Origin: Entonaema liquescens
Taxonomy: Eukaryota; Ascomycota; Sordariomycetes; Xylariales; Xylariaceae
Length of the DNA: 64,000 nt
Reading direction: 5' to 3'
NCBI GenBank assembly: GCA_902805475.1
Contig: CADCSX010000011.1
Location: forward strand, 1,428,001 to 1,492,000
A program made the translations under genes and the position numbers. The notes under the pieces are model-generated. The model did no database searches and was not told the DNA's origin. It worked only from the letters and a program-made list of their open reading frames with translations. This document shows positions 49,544 through 61,357 of this stretch, piece after piece (positions within the stretch are counted from its first letter, which is position 1; each line of letters starts with the position of its first letter).

Positions 49544-51328
49544 ATGACGGATTCTCCGACACGAAGTTTTATAGAGCGATCACGCTTCAAGCGTGAAGAG
49601 GAATTAGATCGACTAGCTCGGGAGCAACATGTGAACCTAGGCTTGATTCTCGGGCTGTCCTTGAAGATTGGTGAAAATCAATCACATGTTGATTATGTAG
49701 GTGGGTTGAATAGTAATAGAGCATTAGCAGGCCTGGCTAAGCTAGCCAAGTTACCACGGTGGGCAGCCAAGCTAGGTCGCCGGGAACCAGAACAAAAAGT
49801 CATACCGTCACTTAGAGATGCACTGGTTAATGCTGCACCAGTAGAGATAAATCAGAATGCCGCTATAGAGCGGAAAAGGAGGGGCCAAAGGAAGCACCAT
49901 GACTACGCTGGTATATTGTCTTATATCGATACAACGGCGATCGCGTCCTTTACACTTAGTATGATGCTAGCTCGTCAAGGGCTCACATCCGATGACGGTT
50001 CACCTCCACGGCAATTACCTCAGATCGACGGGCCACTACTCGGGTCGGCACACGTCTTGTATTCAATCAAGTTTTCCGGTTCCAATAGCTACGAGACTAC
50101 CGAATGGATGATGAAGATCCCTATCAATGGCACACCGGACATATGGGATGAGCTTTGTGCCAAAGCACTACTCACTGAAGCGCTCGTCCTCTATACGCTC
50201 CGCACGGAGACTGGTGTCCCGGTACCAGCGATTATCGATGCCGACTCCTCCCCCCATAACGATATTCACGTGCCCTACCTGATCACGGAGTATGTGACCG
50301 GTCTGACACTGGATCAAGTCTGGTTTGGCGGTGATGAGCATGAACATGACGAGAAGATGATCAGGGAGACGAGGAGTAAGATCCTGCAGAATCTGGCCCA
50401 GACGATGCTTCAACTGGGGAAGTACGAATTCAAACACGGAGGAGCGCCTGTTTTCGATGACAGCAGAATGCTTATCGGTGTAGGTCGCTCGAGTCAGCTT
50501 GATATACAGGCCATGGTAAACCGATGGCTTGACAATGAAGATTGTGAGAAAGTACCCCTATACACCGCGGTAGGGCCATTTGAAGACACGAGAGAAATAT
50601 ACACGGCGCTCTTGGACCAGTACCCATGCGATACCGAAGCAACCATAGGTGTTGATAGACTACTCCGTCTACTCGTAAGTCTTATTCGCGAGCCCTCTAG
50701 GCCAAGGTCCATAAAAGGCAAAGAAAAAGGGAGCAAGCAAAGGAAACGATTTGTCTTGACCCATCCGGACTTGAGCATGCACCACATAATTGTATCTAAG
50801 GAAGGCGACATCAAAGCAATTGTCGGTTGGGACGGCGTACACGTCGCACCGAGATCGCTCGGCAATGAGGCTTTCCCACCTTGGCTTGTTAGAGACTTTA
50901 ATACATTTACGTGGCGCTGGAGCCCGTCGCCTGCTCTCTGGAAGGGAAAGGGGCGGTGCGAAGAACCCGAAGAGAATCGCTACGAGGATGCGCCTTGGAT
51001 ATCAAAGGAGCTGAGGGAGGAGTATGTGGAGATTATACAGACGTTGAAAAAAGAAATGGGAGATATAGATGCCAGCACAGACGTGACGAAGCAGTCATTG
51101 CTGGCGCTTAGCTTGCACACGGCAGCCAAGGATCCGAGATGCAGGACTGCTATCTTGAGGAGGATCCTGGAGAAGTGCTCTCGGCCATCTGAGGAATTTG
51201 ACTTCAATCATATTGTTGAGGTACTTGGCAATGGAGGACACTTGGATAGGTATATACTAAAATGTCTGGAGAAGAACTTTAGGGAGCTTGTGGATCGTGG
51301 ATATGTTAGGGGAGCTGTTGTTTGGTGA
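49544..51328 (+). CDS. Aminoglycoside-phosphotransferase-like (APH/PKL fold) protein
   Basis: A single exon of 594 aa. The start at MTDSPTRSFIER is the first Met. The APH-like core has GSAHVLYSIKF in the glycine-loop position, EWMMKIPI (strand with the ATP-binding Lys), ALLTEALVLYTLRTETGVPV, PYLITEYVTG (hinge), and FVLTHPDLSMHHIIV as the catalytic loop. The usual fungal form is HPDLxxxNILV. Here the Asn that helps bind Mg is replaced by His, and the metal-binding Asp is in AIVGWDGVHVAPRS. Such proteins are very numerous in filamentous ascomycetes, mostly of unknown substrate. The N-terminal 120 residues (basic, LAKLAKLPRWAAKLGRR) and the C-terminal helical 100 residues are not part of the core. 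Activity is uncertain because of the substitution. Confidence 0.85.
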   Translation: MTDSPTRSFIERSRFKREEELDRLAREQHVNLGLILGLSLKIGENQSHVDYVGGLNSNRALAGLAKLAKLPRWAAKLGRREPEQKVIPSLRDALVNAAPVEINQNAAIERKRRGQRKHHDYAGILSYIDTTAIASFTLSMMLARQGLTSDDGSPPRQLPQIDGPLLGSAHVLYSIKFSGSNSYETTEWMMKIPINGTPDIWDELCAKALLTEALVLYTLRTETGVPVPAIIDADSSPHNDIHVPYLITEYVTGLTLDQVWFGGDEHEHDEKMIRETRSKILQNLAQTMLQLGKYEFKHGGAPVFDDSRMLIGVGRSSQLDIQAMVNRWLDNEDCEKVPLYTAVGPFEDTREIYTALLDQYPCDTEATIGVDRLLRLLVSLIREPSRPRSIKGKEKGSKQRKRFVLTHPDLSMHHIIVSKEGDIKAIVGWDGVHVAPRSLGNEAFPPWLVRDFNTFTWRWSPSPALWKGKGRCEEPEENRYEDAPWISKELREEYVEIIQTLKKEMGDIDASTDVTKQSLLALSLHTAAKDPRCRTAILRRILEKCSRPSEEFDFNHIVEVLGNGGHLDRYILKCLEKNFRELVDRGYVRGAVVW

Positions 51329-51471
51329 TGGCTGAGAGGATCCTATAGTATTATCATTTCAGTAAAGAACCTGCTGAAATATAGGCCTTAGTGCAGGCTA
51401 GCAACTAACCTCATTGGGCTAAAAGTAACGTTGAGATATAGGTTGTAAAAACTAACTGGATCCTCACCAAT

Positions 51472-51570
51472 GGCAAGATGGCCGAGTTGGTTATGGCGTG
51501 AGGTTAAGGTCACCTTAATTCCTACATCCTCATGGAGCAATCCGCGTGGGTTCAAGTCCCACTCTTGTCA
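51472..51570 (+). tRNA. tRNA-Leu (anticodon AAG) with a 17-nt intron
   Basis: Acceptor stem GGCAAGA pairs with TCTTGTC, with discriminator A at 51570. The D arm has GCC/GGC. The anticodon stem TGAGG/CCTCA has loop TTAAGGT, giving anticodon AAG at 51506-51508. An intron at 51510-51526, one base 3' of the anticodon, contains CCTTAA, complementary to the anticodon loop as in other intron-containing tRNAs. A long variable arm (GGAGCAATCC) marks it as class II, and the T arm GTGGG-TTCAAGT-CCCAC is complete. T-rich Pol III terminators follow at 51579-51598. It decodes CUU. Confidence 0.96.
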
Positions 51571-52394
51571 CACATTTACTTTTTTACTTTTTTCTATATT
51601 TTTGACCAACCTTCTTTTTCTTCTTTTTTACTAGCTTTGTACTTTATTATCAAAGACCCATCACTGTGTAGTGAGGGATGTTGATATTACATAATTATCA
51701 GCTCTTTCCGGCCGATCTATTATTTTAACATGCTAGACAATAAACACCCGAGGTTCGGGTTCGGGTTCGGTTTTGAGAAGGGTTATCTAATTGCACATGC
51801 TTAAAATATTTTTATAGACAATGGTTACACGATGTAAGGAACGATGTAATAGCATAGATTTATGTTAGTTGACTGTGTAGGTATGTAGTTGTGGGCGCGG
51901 GGTACTATTTCTCAACATCTATAAAAGTTGGGGATTCAGCTTTTCAATGTTGCTAAACCCCGTAGTTATTGTTTACAGCAAACGTATCTCCACTAATATA
52001 CTTGTCAATTAGTAAACCACCTAGATCTGTCCCGTCTATACTAAATCCCGATTTACCTAGGCTGAGAATAAAGAAGTAACTGTGAAACAAGAAATGGGAA
52101 TTATATTGACCCTACCTAGGTAAACATTTTAAAGGTTGCTGACTGATATCATAATTTTCGAGTTCTGGAGTTCTGGGGTTCTGGGGTCTCTTCCCCGCCA
52201 TTGGCCGCATGTAACCGGGCTTTAATGCTGCAAGTTTAATCGTACCGAGGGATTAAGGGTCGGCCTCCAAATTCACCGGGCCCTGTATTTCCTTCTTTAG
52301 AAGAGCTTCCCCAGGCCCTTAAACCTTCGAAGAAAAAAAAACTCCCCATTGGAGACGTTGGCCTGCCATTTGTTGAGTCCACGGCCAATGCAAA
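51571..52394. other. Intergenic region after the tRNA gene
   Basis: T-rich terminator sequence, then AT-rich DNA with a GGGTTC tandem repeat at 51751-51772, a TACCTAGG palindrome near 52115 and a CTGGAGTTCTGGGGTTCTGGGG repeat near 52165. No gene seen; the end is the promoter of the PrpD gene. Confidence 0.6.
51751..51772. repeat. GGTTCG hexanucleotide tandem repeat
   Basis: Three to four copies of GGTTCG in direct tandem. Short simple repeat, not telomeric (TTAGGG is absent). Confidence 0.75.
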
Positions 52395-54246
52395 ATGTCT
52401 TCAGTCAATCGTAGTCTCCTATCAGCCTCCCGCTCGTTACGTTTACAATCAAGGACTGTCTTGCAAAGAACATCCCCTTTAAGCGTATCTTCACGCGCAT
52501 TGACGACGAAGCTTGGAGCTACGATACGACTAAGCCACCCCGCCTACGCCCGTTCTCCCGCTTCGTTCTCCCCATTTTCAACGACCACCGCTCAACGATC
52601 CGCTCCCCCGATGCCTCAAGAAGCAAGAGAGTATGACCCCGAGGTTAGGGATATCGCTAATTACGCCACTAAGCCAATTAACTCCGAATTAGCTGTAAGT
52701 GTTCCTTATCTCGTATCGTCTTGCATCGTCTTATAATCGTCTTATATCGTGAAAATTGGCGGGGTATAGGGTAGGGCTGACATGTAATCTACAATTAGTT
52801 TGACACTGCGCGATGGGTCTTCCTTGATACTCTAGGCTGTGGGCTTGAGGGTTTACGGTTCAAGGAATGCGCCAAACTGCTTGGCCCAATTGTCCCGGGA
52901 ACCGTTGTCCCTAATGGCAGCAGGGTCCCTGGTACCGACTTTATCCTCGACCCCGTTAATGGTGCTTTCAACATCGGTGCTGCGATTCGATGGCTTGATT
53001 ACAATGACTGCTGGCTGGCTGCCGAATGGGGACACCCCTCAGATAACTTGGGTGCTATCTTAGCCGTTGCCGACTGGGTCAATCGCACCAACAAAGCCGG
53101 TGGTAACCTGGCCGGAGGCAAGATCTTTACCGTTAAGGATGTCCTTGAGGGTATGATCAAGGCGCATGAGATCCAGGGTTGTCTAGCACTACTCAACTCG
53201 TATAACAAGGTCGGTCTCGATCATGTTGTGCTTGTAAAAGTTGCCAGCACCGCAGTTGTGTCCCATATGCTCGGATTAAGCGAGAAGCAGATTGCCGACG
53301 CAGTCACCCAGGCCTGGGTTGATGGTCAGAGTCTGCGAACTTACCGACACTCTCCGAACACCATGTCTCGAAAATCGTGGGCTGCCGGTGATGCTTGTCA
53401 GAGAGCTGTCAACCTTGCGTTGAAGGTTGCGAAGGGCGAGCCTGGTATTCCTACTGTCTTATCTGCACCGGTATGGGGTTTCTACGACGTACTATTCAAG
53501 GGCAACAAATTCGAGTTCCAGCGCCCTTACGGTAGTTACGTGATGGAGAACGTTCTCTTCAAAGTCTCTTATCCAGGTTCGTACTCTCATAAGCTTTCGA
53601 GGTCTTCGCTCTGCTAATATGTCTCCTACCAGCCGAATTCCACTCGCAGACTGCGGTGGAGGCCTCCCAAAAGATCCACAACAAGCTAAAGGAGCTAGGT
53701 AAATCTGCAGCTGATATCAAGGGCATTACCTGCAGGACGCATGAGGCATGCATCCGGATTATTGACAAGCAGTTCAAGCCGATGGACAACTTCGCTGACC
53801 GCGACCACTGTATCCAGTACATGTGCTCGGTCATGCTCGTATTTGGGCGCTTGGAGGCGACTGATTATACCGACGGCAGCGAGGCGGCCACGTCCCCATT
53901 AGTCGAGTCTCTCCGCCAGAAGATCAAGTGTGTCGAGGACCCGCAGTTCACCAAGGACTACCATGACCCTGAGCTACGTACTATTTCCAACGCACTGACA
54001 GTTGAGCTGAATGATGGCACCGTCTTGGATGAGGTTGTCGTCGAGGCTCCTCTAGGACACCGCTTAAGGAGAGAAGAGGCCAAGCCGCATATCCTGGCCA
54101 AATATAAGCGACACTTGGGACCGCACTTCTCCGAGTCTCAAGTTAAGGAACTTATCGACCTAGGAATGGACGGCAAGAAGCTGGAGGCTACAGCTGTGGA
54201 CGAATACGTTGATAAATATGTCGTGAAGAATAGCCCATTTGTTTAG
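52395..54246 (+). CDS. prpD: 2-methylcitrate dehydratase, mitochondrial (MmgE/PrpD family)
   Basis: Exons join(52395..52694, 52799..53576, 53633..54246), 563 aa; introns 104 nt (GTAAGT) and 56 nt (GTTCGT...CTACCAG). The first 70 residues are rich in Ser and Arg with no acidic residues (RSLLSASRSLRLQSRTVLQR), a typical mitochondrial targeting sequence. The PrpD fold starts near EYDPEVRDIANYA and includes WVFLDTLGCGLEGL, GTDFILDPVNGAFNIGAAIR, WLDYNDCWLAAEWGHPSDNL and YRHSPNTMSRKSWAAGDACQ. Known role: dehydration of 2-methylcitrate to 2-methyl-cis-aconitate in the methylcitrate cycle, which clears toxic propionyl-CoA from odd-chain fatty acids and branched amino acids. No other genes of that cycle lie in this window. 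Confidence 0.95.
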
Positions 54247-54956
54247 ATTTGCGAGTATATTTAGAAAGGCGTTGGAAGCCAAGAGATCAAGAGATACCTT
54301 AGTACCTACCTACATACATACAAAAATACCTTGCCGTATAGGTAATATCAACATACACTAGGTACTTTTTTAATGTTGTTTTTTACGCGGAAAAAAAAAA
54401 GAGAGAAATATACGACAACGTCACCCAAGTTATTAAGTCACATAACTTTTCTGAGGGTACATATATACGGCACATACCTAATGCAGGTACTTTACCCTTT
54501 GGGTTACATAAAGTCAAGTCATGTGGTTCCTCGTAAGGAAATATATGGACTAGATACATTAAATGGATCATTGATGGGAATGTTTCATTTGGGGGGTTAT
54601 GCACAGCCACTATTTCGTGCACTGAAAGGGCCTTAAGGAGCCCTGGGCGCGGGGCTTTGCCTCTGCCCGTTTCCCGTTTCCCGTTCCCCGTTTCCCGTCA
54701 TTCCACCAACAATCTGCTGCCTGTCTTCCGAGTGGCCGCACTTTAAAAGTAACAATACGCTTTCTACTTTGGTTAGCATTTCTTCTATTAGAGGCTTTGA
54801 TAACTAATCGCATTGGGAAATTCCCTTCCATAATACACATTTCCTTAAGCTGATGAAATAAGGAGTAATTGTAGTCGTCACTTTCCCGACGGCTCTTATT
54901 ACAGTCTTACGACTGGATATTACCATTTAAACAGATAGTCAACTTATCTTGACAAA
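54247..54956. other. Intergenic region, no gene seen
   Basis: AT-rich, with TACCTACCTACATACATAC near 54302 and a CCCGTTT tandem tract. No recognisable coding content. Confidence 0.6.
54666..54699. repeat. CCCGTTT heptanucleotide tandem repeat
   Basis: Four to five near-perfect copies of CCCGTTT (one with CCCCGTT) in direct tandem between two genes. Confidence 0.8.
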
Positions 54957-55840
54957 ATGGTTACTCTCGATCGCCAGGAGATCATTGCGACCAACAAGTC
55001 GCTCCGTCTCATCAAGAATGTATGTACCCAATATTCGGTCTTACTTCATTAAAACCTGTGGATTTATTACTGACTGGTTCCCAGGAGCTTGAGCATCTTC
55101 TTGAGAAGGGGGTTCTGACGGACGATGTATTCGACTCAATTCATAGAACGCTCCCTGCGGAGACCTCTCTCTCCGGCGCGCCTACGCCAGCAGCACGAGG
55201 AGCCTCTGTCGCTTCGCCGCCCCCAGGCCCTCCGCCGCAACAGACACCACCTGTTCATTCCATGGCCAACTTAGCCATTAACCAAAACCCGACACCTTCA
55301 CCCGCGCCTCCGGCTTACAACTCGACTGGTCCACCCTCGCTCCCCGCTCGCACAGGACCTCCGGCGCCGCCCCCTACGAAACCGATCATCGCACACGCAA
55401 AAGCGCTTTACAAGTATCAGGCCGCTGACGACCGGGATTTATCGTTCGAGTGCGAAGATAAGATTGCCGTGTACGAATACATGAATGATGACTGGTGGAT
55501 GGGACGCAACAAGCGAACGAACGCCGAGGGTATCTTCCCCAAGAACTACGTTGAGATAGACCACAGTGAGAAGTCGGGCTTTTACGCCCCTCCCCAACCG
55601 GTGTACGCTACACCTACACCGGGAGGCAATGGATACCCCCCGCCGCCGCAGGCCCAGAACCCGTATAATGCGCAAGTTCCCCCTATGGCCGTGGCACAAG
55701 GAGGTGGTGGTCCCAGCACGCCCAGCGAGCCGAGTAAGATGGAACAGAATGGTAAGAAGTTTGGCAAGAAATTGGGAAATGCCGCTATTTTCGGTGCTGG
55801 TGCTACACTTGGTGGTAAAATTGTGAACGGCATTTTCTAG
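54957..55840 (+). CDS. SH3-domain protein (Lsb1/Pin3-like)
   Basis: Exons join(54957..55019, 55085..55840), 272 aa, with a 65-nt intron (GTATGT...TCCCAG). The N-terminus (MVTLDRQEIIATNKSLRLIK, ELEHLLEKGVLTDDVFDSIH) is helical and matches yeast Lsb1/Pin3 type proteins. A Pro-rich linker (PPPGPPPQQTPPV) follows. The SH3 domain is at about residues 118-172 (ALYKYQAADDRDLSFECEDK, DDWWMGR, GIFPKNYVEI), with the usual ALYxY, WW and P-x-NYV ligand surface. The tail is Pro/Tyr-rich and then basic and Gly-rich (KFGKKLGNAAIFGAGATLGG). Yeast relatives bind the WASP homologue Las17 and regulate actin assembly at endocytic sites; the same role is inferred here. Confidence 0.9.
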
Positions 55841-56347
55841 ATTGAATTTATGACGACTCTGGTTTGTAGGTTGTTACTATTGCTATTACCAACCGTACTG
55901 AATTATAGTAGGATTGCAGTGGTAGTCCATGCTTGGGTTAATGGTATGAGGATTCCATAGGGTTTTAGGTCTGGTGGTTTCGGGATAAGCCAATTTACAT
56001 TTATCGCCTACCTAGATGTAGGGAATTATATAGGTATTGATGACTTATTCTTTTTTTATCGAGTGCCTCGTGTGCTATCTGGGTAGCTCATGCTTAATAG
56101 GCGTTATAGATAGACGTATATACATTATATGTGCACATTTACCCAACCATAGAAGGGTGCAATTGCTAGGAATATTATATGCCTTAGGTATCGATTAGCT
56201 TCAGAACTTGCATATTATTTACCTAGGCATCCAGCACGCGCCATGGCACTAACAAGGTGGTATCTATACCTATAGGTAGATAATCTTGTACCATTCACGT
56301 TCACTTACACGATAACGCCTACCATACTCACTACATCCTCATTCACC
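55841..56347. other. Intergenic region, no gene seen
   Basis: 3' flank of the SH3 gene and 5' flank of the F-box gene. AT-rich, with TACCTAG motifs. Confidence 0.6.
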
Positions 56348-59300
56348 ATGTCTACTAAGGCTAGATTTTGCCCTCTTTGCGATGTCCTAGTCGATCCATG
56401 GCTAAACCCTCATGACAATCTAACAGTAGCGAATCCCGATTATCGTCTTAATTGGTTACAAGCTGTTCGAGCCTGTACGTATTAAAAATAATTATAGGCC
56501 AAGCTTATAACATTTCATTATGTCTAACACTTCTCTTTTAGTACGAACTAGAAGAGGACTTGAAGAGCCTTTTATAACGGGCGTTGGATGGCTTGACATA
56601 GAGGGAAACGTCAAATCTCCTCTCGAGTATGATGGCCACTACCATGACTATGAGCCGCAACAAGATCTACATCCTGATTTCGCAATACATCGAGTCGGGT
56701 ATCCACAACATGAGCCTGCCGAGTACTGGTGTTATGTCCTCCATGATGCTTGTTGGGAGCTCCTCAAAGATCGTATTGATCATGATCACCAGGTTTCTGC
56801 TAGCACTCTGGCTCGTCATCTATTTGCTATACTGTTCAATACTCCTGTAAGCGCTGAGAGCGAGGCTCTAGTACCTGGTCATGACTACGGGCACGCCAGT
56901 CAATTTCACCCTCGCGATGGAGAACTGAATAGCCGTTATTTTACTCGCGTGAATTCGACCAGTTACTCTTTTATAACGGGCGATATAACCGAGGAGTTTA
57001 CACCCAATGAAGAAAGCCTTGAAGATGAAGTTAAATCTTTCTACGCTAACTTGGAAAACTCTTGCACGATGCATAGGGAATACTCTCAGCCAGATCCTTT
57101 CCTACGTCTACCTAGAGAGGTCATCATACTTATCCTTACCCATCTACCAAGCCGAGACGTTTGCAACTTACGACTGTCTTCGAGGTACACGGCCGACCTT
57201 TCCTCCCCGAAGTTGCTCGATCAGAAATTCTGGTCCAGCCGGTTCGATCCAGAATTTGAGATGGGATTCGTCTTTGCCGGCCCTTCCAACCCAAGGCCCA
57301 CTGAACCCGCAGACTGGCGCACGTTATATCTCAAAGCCGTACGTATGGAATCTTCGTATAAGCCCTCTGTTTTGTTTTTCCTGTCAAACCGCTTGTATCA
57401 ACTTGGATACTCGTCTACTCCCGCTTCGTCTACCCCCTATGTTTCTATGTAGACCTGCATCGAACCAATTTTTGAGCATAAGTTGCGGGAGGTAAATTAA
57501 TAATACTCATATGCTTAGAGAGGAGGCTTGAAGTCGGACTGGTTCCATGGGCTAAGAAACCGATGCCGCGTTTGGCAAATATTCCAGCATATGAATGATG
57601 CCTTGTACGTACGTCTGGAAAACGATCCGTGCTTAGACGACCCCCCGTATCGTAACTTGCAGTGGTTCCCGCGGAATACAGTGTATGCAGAGGCATCCTT
57701 CTACTCTGGCGATGCAAACATTACAGAGCCGTTATCACTGAGTTGTAGACTCTTCAAGCGCCAGGACTTTCTTTGGCATCATTCAGTCTCCATAACCCGA
57801 CGGTTACGAGCTTCATTTGTTTATTCAAATGGAAAAACATATCTCAGTGGTTTCCGCTTCTTGGATGCTAATTCAAAGAGCCTCGCCTATGGTAAGGCTG
57901 GATTTATTAATCCACGTAATGAACAGGAGATATCTTTGGAACCTCAGAGTTCTATAAGCTATATTGAGGCTATCATAGAGGCGAAAGGCCTAATCGGGCT
58001 ACGCCTTCATATTCAGGGGCTTCAAAGCTCATACTCTGTCTCAATAGGAGACATGAAACTTATCAATCCTAGGAGCGGGATATGTATATTAACACCGGAC
58101 TGCAATACGCAATGTATCGGCTTTCACCTTGCGCTCGACGTAGGTCGGAGGAGATATCTACAATGCACAACATAGCTAATTCTTACGCCAGGCCTGCAAA
58201 ATCATCTCCATCTCACTTATAGAGAAACCTGCCACAACTCCCCCTTCATCCATCGAACCCCCCTATCCAATGGACATTTGGAATCCGAGTATTCCAAAAG
58301 CATTTCCGGGGTGGCATTCCATTCCTCGCCCTCCACAGTACTTCAACTTGTGTCTCAATATGGACTTTGGTGGAACTGATGGACAACTACTACGATCGTT
58401 GACTATGATTAACGTGTTTATGGGAAAGTATCCTTCGGTGTTCACGGGCGTTTCTTTCAATTATATAGATGGAAGCGAGCGCTCCTATGGACGTAAGAGC
58501 TTTACAAATAATGTGAACGGTCTAGTCGACACGCCAGCAATCCGGCAATGCTTCCCAATTGATGGGCCGGGTGGTGAGAATATAACCAAGATCACGGTTT
58601 ACTATTCTCCAAATACAATCCAGGCCATCACGGTATGATCTGTCCACTTTTAACTTTATCGTCTTGGGTAGCATATTTGCAATAAGGGTGCCTTTTAAAC
58701 TATATATTACTAACAAGTCTATCCTTGTCCTAGATTACCACCAGCCTAGGAAGGGAGAAACAACTTCGTCTCTATGGTAAAGAATCCACAGAGGCGGTTG
58801 AGGAGAATAGCTACGTGCTGCAAGCTGAGTCGGGAACGTGTTTCACGACATTCTACGCAAAGATCCAGGTAGGAGATACGTGACCAAATTAGACTGCTCG
58901 TATCTAGCTAAACATCCCCTCAAGTCACCCTTAGGACACTTCCAAGATTTCTCTGCACAATGCCAGACCATCAAAGCAGACCCGCAGCTACCTCTCACTG
59001 AGAAATCGGATGTCTCCCACTTTATTCCAATCACTTCAGAGACACTAGATTCAGCTGAAGATATGCTGACGTATTCTGGGGGTTTTGCCGTCACCACCGC
59101 GGATCTATCACGCGTTCGAAGAATCCGCGTCTCGGTAGGGAATAGAAAGAAGATCAGTTCATCAAGCCATGTAACAGGTCTCTGGCTCGAATACCATGAC
59201 TCTACTATACCAGCCATCGTAGGCCAATGGGAAAATGAGATCGGTGCGTTAAACATTCCTCCGGGAGATCGAATATTAGAAGTGATAACGTGGCACGATT

Positions 59301-60382
59301 GCACAGATCCCTATAAGCGAGTCAAGTACGGCTCACTCAGGAAGCTTGAAATCAGAACCGTCCAGGGCATCAAAAAGGAGTTCCCGGAATACCATAACGG
59401 CGGAGAAATATGCTTAGAGTATCGAGAGAATCCATACGAAACCCTAGTCAGTCCTCCCATATATTACCTAGAGGTGACACTTGTTACTAACTAGGAAATA
59501 AAGAGCAGCATCCTCTGGGTATATAGCCATAAAGTAAGTATTCCTGGTGTTGCTCTCTGGTCCCCTCGGTATTGCCCCTAAGCTTCCTCTAAAGTGTAGA
59601 TAAATTGCCACTTGAGAACTGTTGTAATCTGAACGCCCCCGGTTTAACTCTTCTCTAAGAAAACCTATTGGTACTAATATTTTTTTTACTATAGTGGGAC
59701 CATATCCGCGTCTTTTATACGCCGAAGTTGGATAAGCTTAGCCCACGACTACTCATAGGTTCAGCTAATTTCGTACCTCCTTCATGGTCCGTCTTGCAGA
59801 GGGTGTTTATGCAGGATACGCGTGAGGACGGATACTCGAATCCCGTTATAGCTATTGAAACCACTTTCAGGCAGATCACAAACGAAATATGTGGTCTCAA
59901 CTTTATCTACGAAGATGGAAGGTCTCTGACTCTCGGCATAAGCGTGAAGGGGGCAAAAAGAATAGTCATTTCTCCCGACGACAAGTTAGCCCGATTGGAG
60001 ATAGGAGGCGGCCGGCATCATCATATCCTGTATATGAATGTGAGTTTGGTTACCTATGAATTGATGTTGATCGCGAATTACCTAGTGGCTGTTACTAATG
60101 ATTATTCTCTAGTTCTTAACAACCTCCGGCCGAAAGTTGGACCTGTCCAGGTTGAGTCTTGAAACGATCAACAAGCGTGTCGTTAATCGGACAATATATA
60201 TCCTTGATCCATCTTGCCCTGATCAACCTAGCGTTGCTGGGGCAAAGCTTTGCCAAATTCCCGGGGGAGCTGGTGCACTCACAGGTTTCTGGACATTGCC
60301 AAGACATCGTGGAGGTCTTTTCTATGGCAGATTCGGGCCAATCTTCGAAAGTCACAACGAAGACACGCAGACAGGAAGCTAG
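56348..60382 (+). CDS. Large F-box protein, nine exons
   Basis: Model join(56348..56474, 56542..57338, 57519..58139, 58192..58632, 58734..58868, 58925..59446, 59495..59533, 59695..60039, 60113..60382), 1098 aa, one frame throughout. The start has a CPLCDVLVDPW knuckle. The F-box is at about residues 228-265 (FLRLPREVIILILTHLPSRD, VCNLRLSSR), followed by WRTLYLKA and RCRVWQIFQHMNDAL. The long C-terminal part has repeated beta-rich blocks (YLSGFRFLDANSKSLAYG, GLWLEYHDSTIPAIVGQWEN, GLNFIYEDGRSLTLGI) and ends with a GGAGALTGFWTLPRHRGGLF block. Large F-box proteins of this plan are common in ascomycetes; they should act as substrate adaptors of SCF ubiquitin ligases. Least certain are the 48-nt intron at 59447-59494, the 39-nt exon after it and the AAG acceptor at 58924. 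Confidence 0.8.
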
Positions 60383-61357
60383 GGCTAACTAAAATCGCAT
60401 GCTGTTCAAGTGTGCACATGCCTCACGTTCAGCAAATCAAGTAGCACACATACTTGCAAACGGCTTCAAATATTCGTACCAGTGGGGATATGTCTGGATA
60501 GCATTTCTTACGATAGAATACCCCTGACTCGTGAATTAGAGTCTCAATTCAAAATAGAACTATGCATGGCCGCCCAGCCAGCCCTGCCCGGGACCTGGAC
60601 TTTAGTAACCCCTCGTCTCGTCCAGAAAACCTGGCCTTCTGATGTCTTCAATAATTTTCGTCGATGGTGAAAGAGTTGTCTGGGTTTCTATCTGACAGTA
60701 CCAAGAATATGACCAGTCGAGAATATGGCGACTTGAAAATGACTCGACATACGGGCTGAGGCAGTATCGGCTGGCAACAGGCTCTTGACCGTTTGATGTG
60801 TATTACCCTTGAGATGGTAGTAAAATAAAGGAATGTGTAAATCTTAACAGCCTCACTCTGACTGATGTGAGAAGCCGAATAAATGAGCTGTTTACTTCGG
60901 CAGAATTACTGGAATGGGTAATTCTATCAATGTCAGGAGCCGTTTGATTCGTTTGAGCTACAATACTTGCTCGCGCGTAGGAGGCTGCGGTGGAAGCCTC
61001 ACGATTTTCCGATTCAAGGGCTGGCTTGTAAGATAGAGATGAAGCCCGAAGAGGAGACGTTGAGCTAGGAAACACTCATAGATTCTACGAGCATCGTGCT
61101 CAGGCAATACAAGTCTATGTGATGAATATAAGACCCCTAACTTCATCTCAAACACTAGAGGTAAAGACACTAGGTTGCACTCGGTAACTCGATTCATACA
61201 ATCACCGTGCTTGATTAACGCCTTTCAAATAATAGTAAGTTATTCTTAATTCATAAGGAAGTTGTTGTCTATATATAAACATAGACGGTGGCCTGTTCCT
61301 AGTGCGTTCTTCTAACATGGTATGATTTACTAATGTTGCTTGAAGGTAATAATCAGT
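60383..61357. other. Intergenic region with possible coding remnants
   Basis: No intact gene. Several plus-strand blocks read like protein but in shifting frames with stops: IFVDGERVVWVSI and DQSRIWRLENDSTYGLRQYR at about 60650-60785; TLTDVRSRINELFTSAELLE at about 60851-60930; FELQYLLARRRLRWKPHDFP at about 60951-61060. They may be the remains of a gene, or chance. Confidence 0.35.
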
